From positions 1-64,000 of the forward strand of contig CAZKBB010000004.1 in the NCBI GenBank assembly GCA_964550935.1: a DNA stretch of 64,000 nucleotides. Direction: 5' to 3'. The position numbers and the translations under genes were made by a program. Positions 44,178-53,227 of this stretch are shown piece by piece. The notes under the pieces are model-generated. The model did no database searches. It was not told the origin of the DNA and saw only the letters and a list, made by a program, of their open reading frames with translations. Numbering within the stretch: the first letter of the stretch is position 1; each line of letters opens with the position of its first letter. Origin of the DNA: JBCBSP01 sp964550935 (GTDB lineage: Bacteria; Pseudomonadota; Alphaproteobacteria; Caulobacterales; Maricaulaceae).

Positions 44178-45830
44178 TTAAGCGAGGAAGCGGGTGAGTA
44201 CGTTGTCGATGATGCGTTCGGCGAACGGGTCGCCTTCGATGAGGCCGTAGGGCCATTCGCACGAGCCTACATTGAAGACCTCGCCGCCGTCCTCGCCCAT
44301 CTTCCATGACACCAGCGCCACATGTCCGTGCAGCACGCGGCCCACGGTCGTCTCGTTCGCTTCGCCGTAGAGGCTTTCGGCCAGGCGCTCATAGTTTCCG
44401 CCCATGAGCAGGCCTTCGGCCGGGTAGCCGCGATCGGTGCGTTCGAACGTGGCCGGCGCGATGGCGATGATGTCCATGTCTTTCGGCGCGCCGCATTCGC
44501 CGGTGGGATAGGGCAGCCCGTCGGTGAAGGTGAAGGCGCACCCGTCCACCTCCCAGCCGACAAGCTTGCTCTCAGCGCCCAGAATGTCGCCGTAGAACAG
44601 GTCCGAACCCTCAAGCGCCCAGTGCTCAGGGCGATAGACCGTGTAGCCGCCCGACCCGCGCGCGGTCGCGAGGCCCAGATTGGCGAAGCCGCCGCGCGCA
44701 AAGGTCAGCCCCGCCATCTCCGTCTCCGGCCGGCCGGTGATCGGGTGGGACCAGTAGGTGGTGGTGCGCTCAGGCGTATCGGAGTTCATGGCCGGGTCTT
44801 TATCCGCGCTCGACTTGTAGCCGACCATGCGGGTGTGATCGCGCTCCCAGCGGATCTGCCAGAAGGCGTGGTTACCCGCCATCATCAAGGCGTTGCCGCC
44901 CGACGCGATGAAGCGCTCCACCTCGTCGCGCTCCTCCCAGCTCATGTACTCGTTGTGCCCCGCGGTGACGTAGAGCTTGTAGGGATCGAGCACGCCCGGC
45001 TCTCGGCCCATGTCGGCCTGATCCAGGAAGTCGATCCGGTGGCCGCGCGCCTCAAGCCAGCGCACCAGGTGGTGCTCCCAGGTGTTTTGAAAACCGGCCG
45101 CGAAGTCCCAACGCGAATAGCCCGGCAGCATGACGTAGCGCACGCCGTCATAGAACGGCGCCTCTTCGAAGCCGCGCGCGCGGCTGTTGGGAAAGCGCGG
45201 GCTGTCGGGATGTCCGAGGATCAGGCCCGGCGCGAACGGGCGCTGGGTGGAGACCCACAGCGCTGCAGTGCGCCCGCCGCCATGGCGCTCGCCCGGCGAG
45301 CGGATGTCTTCCGGGTCCACCGCCTCGTAGAGGCTTTTGCCGCCCCACCAGTTATAGGCGTGCATGGTGTTCATGGAGAGCGGCATGACGATATCGGCGC
45401 GCGCACCGGGATTGGCCGAGCGCACGATCACGCAGTGCTCTGCAACCTGATCGCCGGCGCGCACCTGCACCCGGTAATATCCCGAAGGCCAGTCGGCGCC
45501 GATCTCGATGTCGAACGCGCCGGGCCAGCCGCAGCCCGCCTCAGAGGCGTCTTCGGGGGTCTCGTGCAGCCCGGCGGGGAAGCCGCCCCGATCGAACACC
45601 TCGGTCTGCTCGGCGCCGAGGCGGGTCATTGTCACGCGCACCGTGTCGCCGGGCGCCGAGACGTGGAACACCGCGCGCTCTCCGGGCGTATAGCTCAGCT
45701 TGTCGGTATAGGCCCAGGCGGTCGCAGGCCCGTCGGCCCGCGCCGGCGCGGCGGCGATCAGGTTTGCGCCCGCGAGCCAGCCGAAGGCGGCCGAGCCGCC
45801 CAGCATCACGTCGCGCCGGTTCATGGTCAT
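44178..45830 (-). CDS. N,N-dimethylformamidase beta-subunit-like secreted protein
   Basis: The 550-residue protein starts with a Tat-type signal (NRRDVMLGG, then a hydrophobic stretch ending AAAPARA). The body resembles the large-subunit region of N,N-dimethylformamidase: a beta-sandwich N-terminal part, then PLSMNTMHAYNWWGGKSLYE, FLDQADM, VTAGHNEYMSWEER and IASGGNALMMAGNHAFW, where a glutaminase-like fold is expected. The true substrate may be another amide. The Tat signal suggests a cofactor or metal loaded in the cytoplasm. The first ATG (45830) has the better-spaced GGGAG; 45824 is the alternative. It lies between the GGT and acylase genes. Confidence 0.78.
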   Translation of the reverse strand: MTMNRRDVMLGGSAAFGWLAGANLIAAAPARADGPATAWAYTDKLSYTPGERAVFHVSAPGDTVRVTMTRLGAEQTEVFDRGGFPAGLHETPEDASEAGCGWPGAFDIEIGADWPSGYYRVQVRAGDQVAEHCVIVRSANPGARADIVMPLSMNTMHAYNWWGGKSLYEAVDPEDIRSPGERHGGGRTAALWVSTQRPFAPGLILGHPDSPRFPNSRARGFEEAPFYDGVRYVMLPGYSRWDFAAGFQNTWEHHLVRWLEARGHRIDFLDQADMGREPGVLDPYKLYVTAGHNEYMSWEERDEVERFIASGGNALMMAGNHAFWQIRWERDHTRMVGYKSSADKDPAMNSDTPERTTTYWSHPITGRPETEMAGLTFARGGFANLGLATARGSGGYTVYRPEHWALEGSDLFYGDILGAESKLVGWEVDGCAFTFTDGLPYPTGECGAPKDMDIIAIAPATFERTDRGYPAEGLLMGGNYERLAESLYGEANETTVGRVLHGHVALVSWKMGEDGGEVFNVGSCEWPYGLIEGDPFAERIIDNVLTRFLA

Positions 45831-45872
45831 GATCAGTCTCCCTCACTCTCGGTGTCGGACCCCACCCCGCCG

Positions 45873-45888
45873 CTCCCCGACAGGGGAG
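45873..45888. repeat. Short hairpin repeat between GGT and amidase genes
   Basis: CTCCCC and GGGGAG enclose the loop GACA. The left flank CCCCACCCC resembles that of the hairpin at 41329-41349. It lies in the 92-bp spacer of the leftward unit and might attenuate transcription between the two genes. The stem is short and there is no T-run. Confidence 0.35.
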
Positions 45889-45922
45889 GGGCGAAGGGGC
45901 GCCCGGTCGGCGCCGGCCGGTG

Positions 45923-47644
45923 TCAGAAGCCCGCCGCCATGCCGTCTTTTCGTTTCTCAGATGCGCCGGCCCAGCCGGCCCCGGTTCGCGCGACGGCCTG
46001 GTAGCCGCCATAGTTCGCCGCTTCCACGCGCACGTCGTGGCCCCGCTCGGCGAGCGAGGCGCGCACGGCGTCGGGGACGCCGCGCTCCACCAGGAGCGCA
46101 GACGGCTCGGCCGAGCTGTCCGCGTCGGGTCCGCCGTCATGGCGCCAGCGCGGCGCGTCGCCCGCCGCCTGCAGGCTCATGCCCCGATCAAGCAGGTTGG
46201 AGAGCACCTGGACCTGGCCCTGTGGCTGCATGGAGCCGCCCATCACGCCGAAGCCGAGCCAGGGCGCGCCGTCCTTCATGGCGAAGCCGGGAATGATCGT
46301 GTGGAAGGGCCGCTTGCCGGGCGCGTAGACGTTGGCGTGGCCCGGATCCAGGCTGAACTGCGCGCCGCGGTTCTGCAGCATGAAGCCGAGCCCGTCCGGG
46401 GTCAGCCCGTTGCCCATGCCGCGATAGTTCGACTGGATCCAGCTGGCGATCATGCCGGACTGGTCGGCGACCGTGAGATAGATCGTATCCCCATCGCGCA
46501 GCGGTTCGGGCGCGGCCGGGCCAGCGGCGTCCATGGCGATACGCGCGCGCTGGGCCGCCGCGTAGTCTTCCGACAAGAGCCGATCCAGCGGCGCGTCGTG
46601 GAAGGCCGGGTCGGCGATGTGGCGCGCGCGGTCGGCGAAGGCGCGCTTCTTGGCCTCGACCATCAGGTGGATGCGGTCGGCCTCGCTCAAGGCCGCGAGG
46701 TCGTAGCCGTCCAGGATGCGCAGCATTTGAAGGACCGTCAGGCCCTGGCTGTTGGGCGGGATCTGGAACACCTCCGCCTCGCGGTAGCGCGTGGAGATCG
46801 GCGCGACCCACTGCGCCTCGTAGCCGGCGAGATCGGCGCGGGAGAGCGCGCCGCCGAGGCCCTCCAGATAGGCGACGAGCCGTTCGGCGATCTCGCCCTC
46901 GTAGAACGCCTCGCGACCGCCGGAGGCGATCAGCGCGTAGGCGTCGGCGAGGTCGGGGTTGGCGAAGCGCTCGCCGGGGCGCGGCGCCCGGCCCTCGATC
47001 GACCAGGTCGCCAGCGTGTTCTCGTACTCCTCGATGAGGCCGCGCACCTCGCCCAGAAGCCGAAGGTTCAGCGCCCAGTCGTTCGCGATGATCGGAGAGA
47101 CCGGGAAGCCCTCGCGCGCGTAGTGGATCGCCGGGGCGAGCACGTCGGACAGGGGCAGCCGGCCGAAGCGCTCATGGGCCTTGATCCAGCCGTCCACCGC
47201 GCCCGGCACGGTGACGCAGCTCGTCCCCACCGGCGGGATTTGCGCCGCGCCGCCAAGGCGCGCGGTCAGATCGTCGAGCGAACGCGCCCGGGGCGCTGGG
47301 CCTGAGGCGTTGAGGCCCTCAAGCGCCTGAGCCGCAGGGTCCCAGATCAGCGCGAAGAGATCTCCGCCAATGCCGCAGCCCACCGGCTCCATCAGCCCGA
47401 GCGCTGCGTTCGCGCCGATCGCGGCGTCCACCGCCGACCCGCCCTGCCTTAGAAGGTCGAGCGCGATCGCGGTGGCCAGCGGCTGGGAGGTCGCGGCCAT
47501 GGCGCGCGGCGCATGAACGGTCGAGCGTCCCTGGAAAGCCGGGCCGTAGGGGCGATCGGCCGCAGCGACGCTGGAGATCGTCGCGGCGGCCAGTCCCCCC
47601 AGCCCCGCCTCACGTCTGGTGAGGGCCGGTCCTGAAACGCGCAT
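45923..47644 (-). CDS. ggt: Gamma-glutamyltransferase
   Basis: The 573-residue Ntn hydrolase cleaves gamma-glutamyl amides such as glutathione in the periplasm. An N-terminal signal with TRREAGLGGLAAA may use the Tat route. The large-chain part has STVHAPRAMAATSQPLAT, GGSAVDAAIGANAALGLMEP and GCGIGGDLFAL. The autoprocessing site is DTIYLTVAD with Thr387 as the predicted nucleophile, followed by the small chain with GFGVMGGSMQPQGQVQVL. The start at 47644 was chosen to give the signal peptide; the longer frame overlaps the receptor gene. It is 35 bp downstream of the TonB receptor, consistent with processing of an imported or surface-bound compound. Confidence 0.92.
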   Translation of the reverse strand: MRVSGPALTRREAGLGGLAAATISSVAAADRPYGPAFQGRSTVHAPRAMAATSQPLATAIALDLLRQGGSAVDAAIGANAALGLMEPVGCGIGGDLFALIWDPAAQALEGLNASGPAPRARSLDDLTARLGGAAQIPPVGTSCVTVPGAVDGWIKAHERFGRLPLSDVLAPAIHYAREGFPVSPIIANDWALNLRLLGEVRGLIEEYENTLATWSIEGRAPRPGERFANPDLADAYALIASGGREAFYEGEIAERLVAYLEGLGGALSRADLAGYEAQWVAPISTRYREAEVFQIPPNSQGLTVLQMLRILDGYDLAALSEADRIHLMVEAKKRAFADRARHIADPAFHDAPLDRLLSEDYAAAQRARIAMDAAGPAAPEPLRDGDTIYLTVADQSGMIASWIQSNYRGMGNGLTPDGLGFMLQNRGAQFSLDPGHANVYAPGKRPFHTIIPGFAMKDGAPWLGFGVMGGSMQPQGQVQVLSNLLDRGMSLQAAGDAPRWRHDGGPDADSSAEPSALLVERGVPDAVRASLAERGHDVRVEAANYGGYQAVARTGAGWAGASEKRKDGMAAGF

Positions 47645-47679
47645 GGCGGGGCTCCGCCGGGTTGCTGATGCGGGCGGTC

Positions 47680-49998
47680 TTAGTAGCGCCAGGTGAGCAG
47701 CACGCCGTAGCGCTGGGGCGCGCCGACGATGACCTGGGCGCCGGAGAGATACGTCTCCAAATTCGAGGTGCCGAAGCGGTAGTCCTCGTCGAAGGCGTTC
47801 TCCACATAGGCTTGGAGCGCCCACGTCTCCGAATCGACGCCCGCGCGGAAGCTCCACAGCTCGTATTCCGGGTTCAGGCGCCGGTCGTTCTGGGAGACGT
47901 CCTCGCGGGTCTCGGCCACGTAGGAGTATTGCGCGCGCACATAGCCCGACAGGGTGTCGGTGAGCGGGCGCTCGTACTGGCCGACGACCGAGAAGGTGCG
48001 TTCGGGCGACAGCGGCACGGGGAAGCCGGTCGCGTCGATCGGCTGGCCGTCCAGCGTGCGCGCGTTGGTGAAGGATTTGAACTCCGCGTCCACGTAGCCG
48101 TAGCTCAGCTCGAAATCGAGGCCCTCGAGCGGGGTGAAGCCGAGCTCGATCTCCGCGCCCTTATGCTCCGAGCCTTCCGCGTTCAGGATGAACTGGCGCT
48201 GGGTGACGATGTCCTGGGCGCGGACTTGAGTATTCTCCCAGTCCATGAAGAAGCCCGAGACCGAGTAGCGCAGCGTGCCGTCAGGAGTCGTGCCCTTCAG
48301 GCCGGCCTCGTAGTTCCAAAGCGACTCTTCCTCGAAGGCCGGATCGCCCGGCGTGGTGTTGAAGCCGCCCGTCCGGTAGCCGCGCGAGGCGACCGCATAG
48401 AGCGTGTTCAGATCGTTGACATCATAGGTCGCGGCGAAGCGCGGCGAGACGTCGTCGAACGAGACCTCCTGGGTGGGCTGCGAGGCGCGCGGCGCGAGGC
48501 CGGGCTGAAGCGGTCCTTCGGTGCGCGAGCCCTCGATCTCGTCGGAGGAGTAGCGCCCGCCGATCGAGACGTTCAGCCGGTCGGTGAGGTCGTAGGAGAA
48601 CTCGCCGAACAGGGCGTAGGAGCGCGTGGAGAACTCGAAATCGACGTTTTCGAAGAAGCCGACCGAGCTGTCCACGCCGGGAATGAAGAGCGCGAAGCCC
48701 GGCACAGCCCCCGGAGGCGGCGCGCCCGGCGCGAGCCCGAACAGCGCCCCGCCCAGGAAGGCGAAGGCGGTGTCATAGGCCGGCAGGAGCGGGTTGCCGG
48801 CGAGCTGGATCGAGTTCTGATAGCTGTCGAAGTCGTCTTCGGCGTAGATCGCGCCCAAGAGCCAACTATGGCGCTCGCCGCCGCCGGTCAGACGCGCTTC
48901 GAGCGAGGCGGCCGAGACGTCCTCGTCACGCCGGACCGTGAACGCCGGCAAGGTGGTGTAGTCGCCCTCGCCCTCGGAGCCGTAGGTGTTGTCGATATAC
49001 CCGCCCACGAGCGTCAGGTTGACGTCGTTGTCGAAGACATAGCTGAGCCGTCCGATCGCGGTGAACGTCTCGTTCTCGCTCGGAAAGCCGATATCGGTGG
49101 CGATCGTGTCGGTGTTGTCGGGATAGAAACCGGCCTCGTTGACCGGCACCGTGCCCGGGGGCGTGAACAGGCTCAGAAGGCCCAGCGATTCGCTGGGGAA
49201 GCCGCTCGGCACAACCGTGTTGATGGCCTGCTGGTTGTTTGAATAGTAGAGCGACAGGCCTGCGGACAGCTTCGCCGTCGGCTCGAAGCGGAAGGCCAGG
49301 CGACCGCCGTAATTCTCCTCAGAGTTCGACGGGCCGGGCCCCACATTATCCAGCCAGCCGCCATTCTCGTCGTAGTACGCCAGACCTCGCACCGCGACGG
49401 TGTCGCTCAACGGGATGGAGCCGGACGCGCGCACCCGGTAGAAGTCGTAATTGCCCGCCTCCAGGCTGAGCTGGGCTTCGGGCGTCTCGAGGCTCGGCTG
49501 TTTCGACGTGATCGAGACCGCGCCCGCGACCACGTTACGCCCGAAGAAGGTCCCTTGCGGGCCCTTGAGCACCTCGATCTGCGCGGTGTCGAACAGCTGG
49601 GGATCGGCGGTGCGCGTGGAGATGTTCGGCGCGATGTTGAACTCGTCCACGAACACGCCGGTCAGGTTCGCCGTGCCGGCGGTGGAGATCGGCGAGATGC
49701 CGCGGATGGAGATCCGCGTCTCGGAGCGGTTGCCGCGATTGACGAAGTTCACGTTCGGGGTGCGCAGCGCGTAGTCGGCGAACTCGTCGACATTGGCGCG
49801 CTCAAGCTCGGCCTCGCCGAACACCGTGATCGAGATCGGCACGTCCTGGACGGCCTGCTCGCGCTTTTGCGCGGTCACGGTAATGACCTCCGGCGCGCCC
49901 ACGGTTTCCTGAGCCGAAGCGGCCCCGGCGACAAGCGCGGCGGCCGCGGCCGACCCCAGAAGCGCGGACGCGCGGCGAATGGCGTGATTGCGGTTCAT
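47680..49998 (-). CDS. TonB-dependent receptor
   Basis: The 772-residue outer-membrane protein has a signal peptide ending GAASAQ and a TonB box-like EVITVTAQKRE. The plug domain (about 50-160) has QDVPISITVFG, RGISPISTAG and VLKGPQGTFFGRN, and a 22-strand barrel ends in the aromatic-terminal RYGVLLTWRY. The type with VTAQKREQxxQDVP is common in sphingomonads and Hyphomonadaceae for carbon sources, so the ligand need not be iron. It heads the leftward unit with GGT and two amidohydrolases, suggesting uptake of an amide-containing compound. A palindrome at 50082-50094 lies in its promoter region. Confidence 0.93.
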   Translation of the reverse strand: MNRNHAIRRASALLGSAAAAALVAGAASAQETVGAPEVITVTAQKREQAVQDVPISITVFGEAELERANVDEFADYALRTPNVNFVNRGNRSETRISIRGISPISTAGTANLTGVFVDEFNIAPNISTRTADPQLFDTAQIEVLKGPQGTFFGRNVVAGAVSITSKQPSLETPEAQLSLEAGNYDFYRVRASGSIPLSDTVAVRGLAYYDENGGWLDNVGPGPSNSEENYGGRLAFRFEPTAKLSAGLSLYYSNNQQAINTVVPSGFPSESLGLLSLFTPPGTVPVNEAGFYPDNTDTIATDIGFPSENETFTAIGRLSYVFDNDVNLTLVGGYIDNTYGSEGEGDYTTLPAFTVRRDEDVSAASLEARLTGGGERHSWLLGAIYAEDDFDSYQNSIQLAGNPLLPAYDTAFAFLGGALFGLAPGAPPPGAVPGFALFIPGVDSSVGFFENVDFEFSTRSYALFGEFSYDLTDRLNVSIGGRYSSDEIEGSRTEGPLQPGLAPRASQPTQEVSFDDVSPRFAATYDVNDLNTLYAVASRGYRTGGFNTTPGDPAFEEESLWNYEAGLKGTTPDGTLRYSVSGFFMDWENTQVRAQDIVTQRQFILNAEGSEHKGAEIELGFTPLEGLDFELSYGYVDAEFKSFTNARTLDGQPIDATGFPVPLSPERTFSVVGQYERPLTDTLSGYVRAQYSYVAETREDVSQNDRRLNPEYELWSFRAGVDSETWALQAYVENAFDEDYRFGTSNLETYLSGAQVIVGAPQRYGVLLTWRY

Positions 49999-50081
49999 CC
50001 TAGTTTCTCCCCCTTTCGGACATCCGCCCATGCGCGGAAGGCCCGAACGGCCGGACGCGTTTTCGCGCTCCAGCCCATAAA

Positions 50082-50094
50082 TGACCATTGGTCA
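50082..50094. promoter_or_regulatory. Candidate operator TGACCA-T-TGGTCA upstream of the TonB receptor gene
   Basis: This is a perfect 6-bp inverted repeat with a one-base centre, 84 bp upstream of the receptor start and within the only non-coding spacer between the receptor unit and the aminotransferase gene. The size fits a TetR-like operator. No regulator gene lies directly beside it. Confidence 0.5.
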
Positions 50095-50164
50095 CTATGA
50101 GCGTCATGGGGGCGTCATGCAAGCGGCGGATTTGCAACGCTCGCGAGCTCGCGCGAACCCTTGG

Positions 50165-51511
50165 TCAGGCTTCGGCGGCGACCGCGTCGAGCGCCTCGGC
50201 GAAGCCGGACACCGCCGCACGCAGATCGTCATGCTCGATGATGATGGGCGGGCAGAAGGCCAGCGTGTCGCCGAGCGCGCGCACCAGCACGCCACGCTGC
50301 TTGGCCGCTTCGGCGACTTTCGGTCCGAGCCCTTTGGCGTGCTCGGGATCGAGTTCGACGCCCGCGATCAGGCCGACGCCGCGCACCTCGAAAACGAGAT
50401 CATGGCCCGCGAGGGCCCGCAGGCCCTCCTGCAGCACCGGCGCGGCGGCGGCGGCGCGCGCGGCGATGTCGATCTCCTCGTAGATCTTCAGCGTCTCCAC
50501 CGCGACTGCGGCCGCAACCGGGTGCCCGGAATAGGTGTAGCCGTGGCCGAACTGACCGATCGTTTCGGACTGATCGCGCAGCGCCTCGTAGATCTTTTCG
50601 CTCATCAGCGTGGCCGCGATCGGGATGTAGGAGGCCGAAAGCGCCTTCGCGCAGGTCGCCATGTCGGGGCGGACGTTGAAGGTCTGAGAGCCCCACATCG
50701 CGCCGGTGCGCCCGAAGCCGCAGATCACCTCGTCGGCGACGAGCAGCACGTCATGCTTGTCGAGCACGGGCTGGATCGCTTCGAAATACCCCGCCGGAGG
50801 CACGATCACCCCGCCTGCGCCCTGCAGCGGCTCGGCGAACATGGCGCCGACGGTTTCAGGGCCTTCGGCGATGATCAGAGCGTCCAGCTCGGCGGCCATG
50901 CGCTGTGTGAAGGCGGCTTCGCTCTCACCGGCCTGTGCGAACTTGGCGTAGTGCGGACAGGGCGCGCGCACGACCCGGTCGATCGGCAGGTCGAAATCGC
51001 GCTGCATGCGCTCCAGCCCGGTCAGGCTCGCCGAGGCGATGGTGGAGCCGTGATACGCGTTTGCGCGCGCCAGGATCTTCTTTTTCTGCGGCTTGCCGCG
51101 CGCGTTCCAGTAATACCAGACGAGCTTCATCGCGGTGTCGACGGCTTCGGAGCCGGAGTTGGAGAACAGCGCGCGGGTCAGCGGCGCCGGCGCGATCGCG
51201 CTGAGCCGCTCGGCCAGCTCGATCACCGGCGTGTTGGATCGGTGCGCGAAGGTCGAGGCGTAGGGCAGCGCGCACATCTGCTTGTAGGCGGCCTCCGCGA
51301 GGCGCTTTTCTGAGAAGCCGAGCGCGGCCGACCACAACCCCGCCATGGCGTCGATATAGCCGCGGCCTTCATCGTCATAGACGCGCACGCCCTCTCCGCG
51401 GGTCAGGATCATCGGGCCGACGCTTTCGTGCGCGTGCAGATTGGTCTGCGGGTGCACGTGGAACGCGGTGTCGCGCGCGGCGGGCGAGTTGGGGCGGGCG
51501 AGATCGTCCAT
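50165..51511 (-). CDS. Class III pyridoxal-phosphate aminotransferase
   Basis: The 448-residue aminotransferase resembles omega-amino acid:pyruvate and related class III enzymes. SNSGSEAVDTAMKLVWYY and AYHGSTIASASLTG bind the cofactor phosphate. VADEVICGFGRTG carries the conserved Asp, and Lys289 in CAKALSASYIP is the Schiff-base lysine. It would move an amino group between an amine or omega-amino acid and a keto acid. It is the last gene of the AcnX operon, 31 bp after the small subunit, so it likely deaminates the starting compound or a pathway intermediate. Confidence 0.9.
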   Translation of the reverse strand: MDDLARPNSPAARDTAFHVHPQTNLHAHESVGPMILTRGEGVRVYDDEGRGYIDAMAGLWSAALGFSEKRLAEAAYKQMCALPYASTFAHRSNTPVIELAERLSAIAPAPLTRALFSNSGSEAVDTAMKLVWYYWNARGKPQKKKILARANAYHGSTIASASLTGLERMQRDFDLPIDRVVRAPCPHYAKFAQAGESEAAFTQRMAAELDALIIAEGPETVGAMFAEPLQGAGGVIVPPAGYFEAIQPVLDKHDVLLVADEVICGFGRTGAMWGSQTFNVRPDMATCAKALSASYIPIAATLMSEKIYEALRDQSETIGQFGHGYTYSGHPVAAAVAVETLKIYEEIDIAARAAAAAPVLQEGLRALAGHDLVFEVRGVGLIAGVELDPEHAKGLGPKVAEAAKQRGVLVRALGDTLAFCPPIIIEHDDLRAAVSGFAEALDAVAAEA

Positions 51512-51542
51512 GAACTTGCAAAGGCCTCGGTTGGGATGGGCT

Positions 51543-52025
51543 TTAAGCGGCGAACACCTCGACCACGCCGGTCTGCGGCGCGATGCGCACGCGCTCGCCG
51601 TTCGCGACGTGGTCGAACAAATCCTTGTGGGGATACTCGATGATGGGGATCGCCTTGTCGAACCAGACTTCCGACAGGACCACGCCGGAGATCAGAAGCG
51701 AATCGCAGTTCTGAACGATCAGCGCCGCCGGCCCGCGCTCCAGCGAGACCAGGTCGAGCAGGACGAGCCCGGTATGGGTCGAGCCGATGCAGGCGGGAAA
51801 CACCAGCGCCTTGCCCGCCACGTTCTGCTTGTAGAGCTCGTGATGGGCGTCGCGCACCTCCGCGCGCTTGCTGGGCAGCATGTTGGGCACCTTGCACATG
51901 GCCGCGGTGAAGTTGATCGCCTGGCGCGTCACGAGGGCGGGCGCGTCGCACGCCCCGTCCACGACGATGCGGCCGGTGAAACGCGCCTTCGCGGCGGCGT
52001 CTTTGGTCAGGGCGTTCGCACTCAT
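51543..52025 (-). CDS. Aconitase X small (swivel) subunit, DUF126
   Basis: The 160-residue protein matches the swivelling domain of aconitase X. It has RIVVDGACDAPALVTRQAINF at the start, then a phosphate/substrate loop region VFPACIGSTHTGLVLLDLV, PAALIVQN and IPIIEYP. It forms the active enzyme with the large subunit, whose stop overlaps its start by four bases (ATGA). Known aconitase X enzymes include bacterial cis-3-hydroxy-L-proline dehydratase and archaeal mevalonate 5-phosphate dehydratase; which reaction applies here cannot be read from the sequence. Confidence 0.88.
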   Translation of the reverse strand: MSANALTKDAAAKARFTGRIVVDGACDAPALVTRQAINFTAAMCKVPNMLPSKRAEVRDAHHELYKQNVAGKALVFPACIGSTHTGLVLLDLVSLERGPAALIVQNCDSLLISGVVLSEVWFDKAIPIIEYPHKDLFDHVANGERVRIAPQTGVVEVFAA

Positions 52026-53227
52026 GCCGCCGCTCCGGTCAGCTCCAGAATGTCGTCGAGATCGGCGTATTTCGCCCCTTCCAGGTAGTAGTGCAGCTTG
52101 CCTGACGGGGTCAGCACCTGCTGCTTGCCGACCCCGATACGCAGCGACAGCCCCGCGAGCGGGCAGTGGCTCAGGAGCTCGACGCCGGCCTCGGCGCAGT
52201 CCCGGCCCACATCGCTCTCCAGGAAGGCGTCGTAGGCGGCCGGGACGAGGTGGAACAGGACCGGTTTTTTGAGCGTCTTGCCCTGGAAGTGGCGGCCCAC
52301 CTCCAGCGCCTCCTCCAGCGTCATCTGCGGGCAGCCGAAGGCGATCACCGCGCTTTCGCGCTGCATGGCGCGCGAGGCCTTTAGATCGTCGAGATCGGCC
52401 TGGGTGATGGTGACGGTGCGCTCCGGCTCACGGCCTCCCAGCGCCGCGTCCAGCGTGGGCGCCTCGGGGGTCAGCCCGACCACGTGGAACATCGTCGCGC
52501 CGCCGGTGGACGCCATGGCCGCGCCCATATTCTTCAGCTCATGCAGGTTGAACGGGTGGTGATCGAGCACCGGGGTCTTGTCCACGCAGATCTTCCCGAT
52601 CAGGAAGCCGAGCGCGGCCGCGTCCATCTCCTCGATGTCGAGCTTGATGTGGATCTGGGCGCGGCGGTTCTCGTCCAGGAGGAAGCCGAACTCCGGCGCC
52701 AGCCCGGTCACCGCGTGGCAGATGTCGATCATGATCGCGTTGCGGTTCGAGCGCGCCCCGATCACCGAGTTGGCGTAGATGATCGCAGAGCTTTCCGCCC
52801 AGCCCAGCACGTCGCCGAACTCGGGGATGTTGTCGTAGGCGTAGCACACGCACGAATAGTTCGGCGTCACGCCCAGCGCCTCGAGCTGGGCCTCGTGCCA
52901 TTTCTGGGAGCGGAACACGATGCGGTTCTGGGGCCGGTAGTCATAACCCGGGCGCGGGTTCAGCGTGGTCGGAACCTTCACCTTGACCCCGGCCTCCACG
53001 AGCTGGCGCACGAGTTCATAATAGGCGGTGTAAAAGAAGATCTTGAAGCTGCCGGTGAGGTGCGCGGACTTGATCGGCACGAGCCGGCGCGCGCCGAACG
53101 CCTCGCCGTAGCGCACCATGGTCTCCATGCACTTCGCGAGCGCAGGTCCCGCCTCGCCGGCGCGGATCGCGGCCTGCTCCTCGGTCAGCGTCATCGGTTC
53201 GGGCTTTAACGGGTATGGCGCGTTCAT
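52022..53227 (-). CDS. Aconitase X catalytic (large) subunit, DUF521
   Basis: The 401-residue dehydratase subunit has the aconitase X core. AFGARRLVPIKSAHLTGSFK lies near residue 45, then NYSCVCYAYDN, ANSVIGARSNRNA, FGCPQMTLEEALEV and SHCPLAGLSLRIG, with cysteines available for an iron-sulfur cluster. Known members dehydrate a hydroxy acid (cis-3-hydroxyproline in bacteria, mevalonate 5-phosphate in archaea). Four-base overlaps at both ends tie it to the DUF2185 and small-subunit genes. The adjacent ThDP enzyme, ALDH and aminotransferase are not part of the hydroxyproline routes I know, so a different substrate is plausible. Confidence 0.9.
   Translation of the reverse strand: MNAPYPLKPEPMTLTEEQAAIRAGEAGPALAKCMETMVRYGEAFGARRLVPIKSAHLTGSFKIFFYTAYYELVRQLVEAGVKVKVPTTLNPRPGYDYRPQNRIVFRSQKWHEAQLEALGVTPNYSCVCYAYDNIPEFGDVLGWAESSAIIYANSVIGARSNRNAIMIDICHAVTGLAPEFGFLLDENRRAQIHIKLDIEEMDAAALGFLIGKICVDKTPVLDHHPFNLHELKNMGAAMASTGGATMFHVVGLTPEAPTLDAALGGREPERTVTITQADLDDLKASRAMQRESAVIAFGCPQMTLEEALEVGRHFQGKTLKKPVLFHLVPAAYDAFLESDVGRDCAEAGVELLSHCPLAGLSLRIGVGKQQVLTPSGKLHYYLEGAKYADLDDILELTGAAA

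Noticed and set aside
52022..53227. AcnX as part of a mevalonate pathway with the HMG-CoA reductase at 17102
   Set aside because: The genes are 33 kb apart, in different operons. The AcnX operon holds amino-acid and aldehyde enzymes and no mevalonate kinase or prenyltransferase-type partner, so the link stays a weak speculation only.
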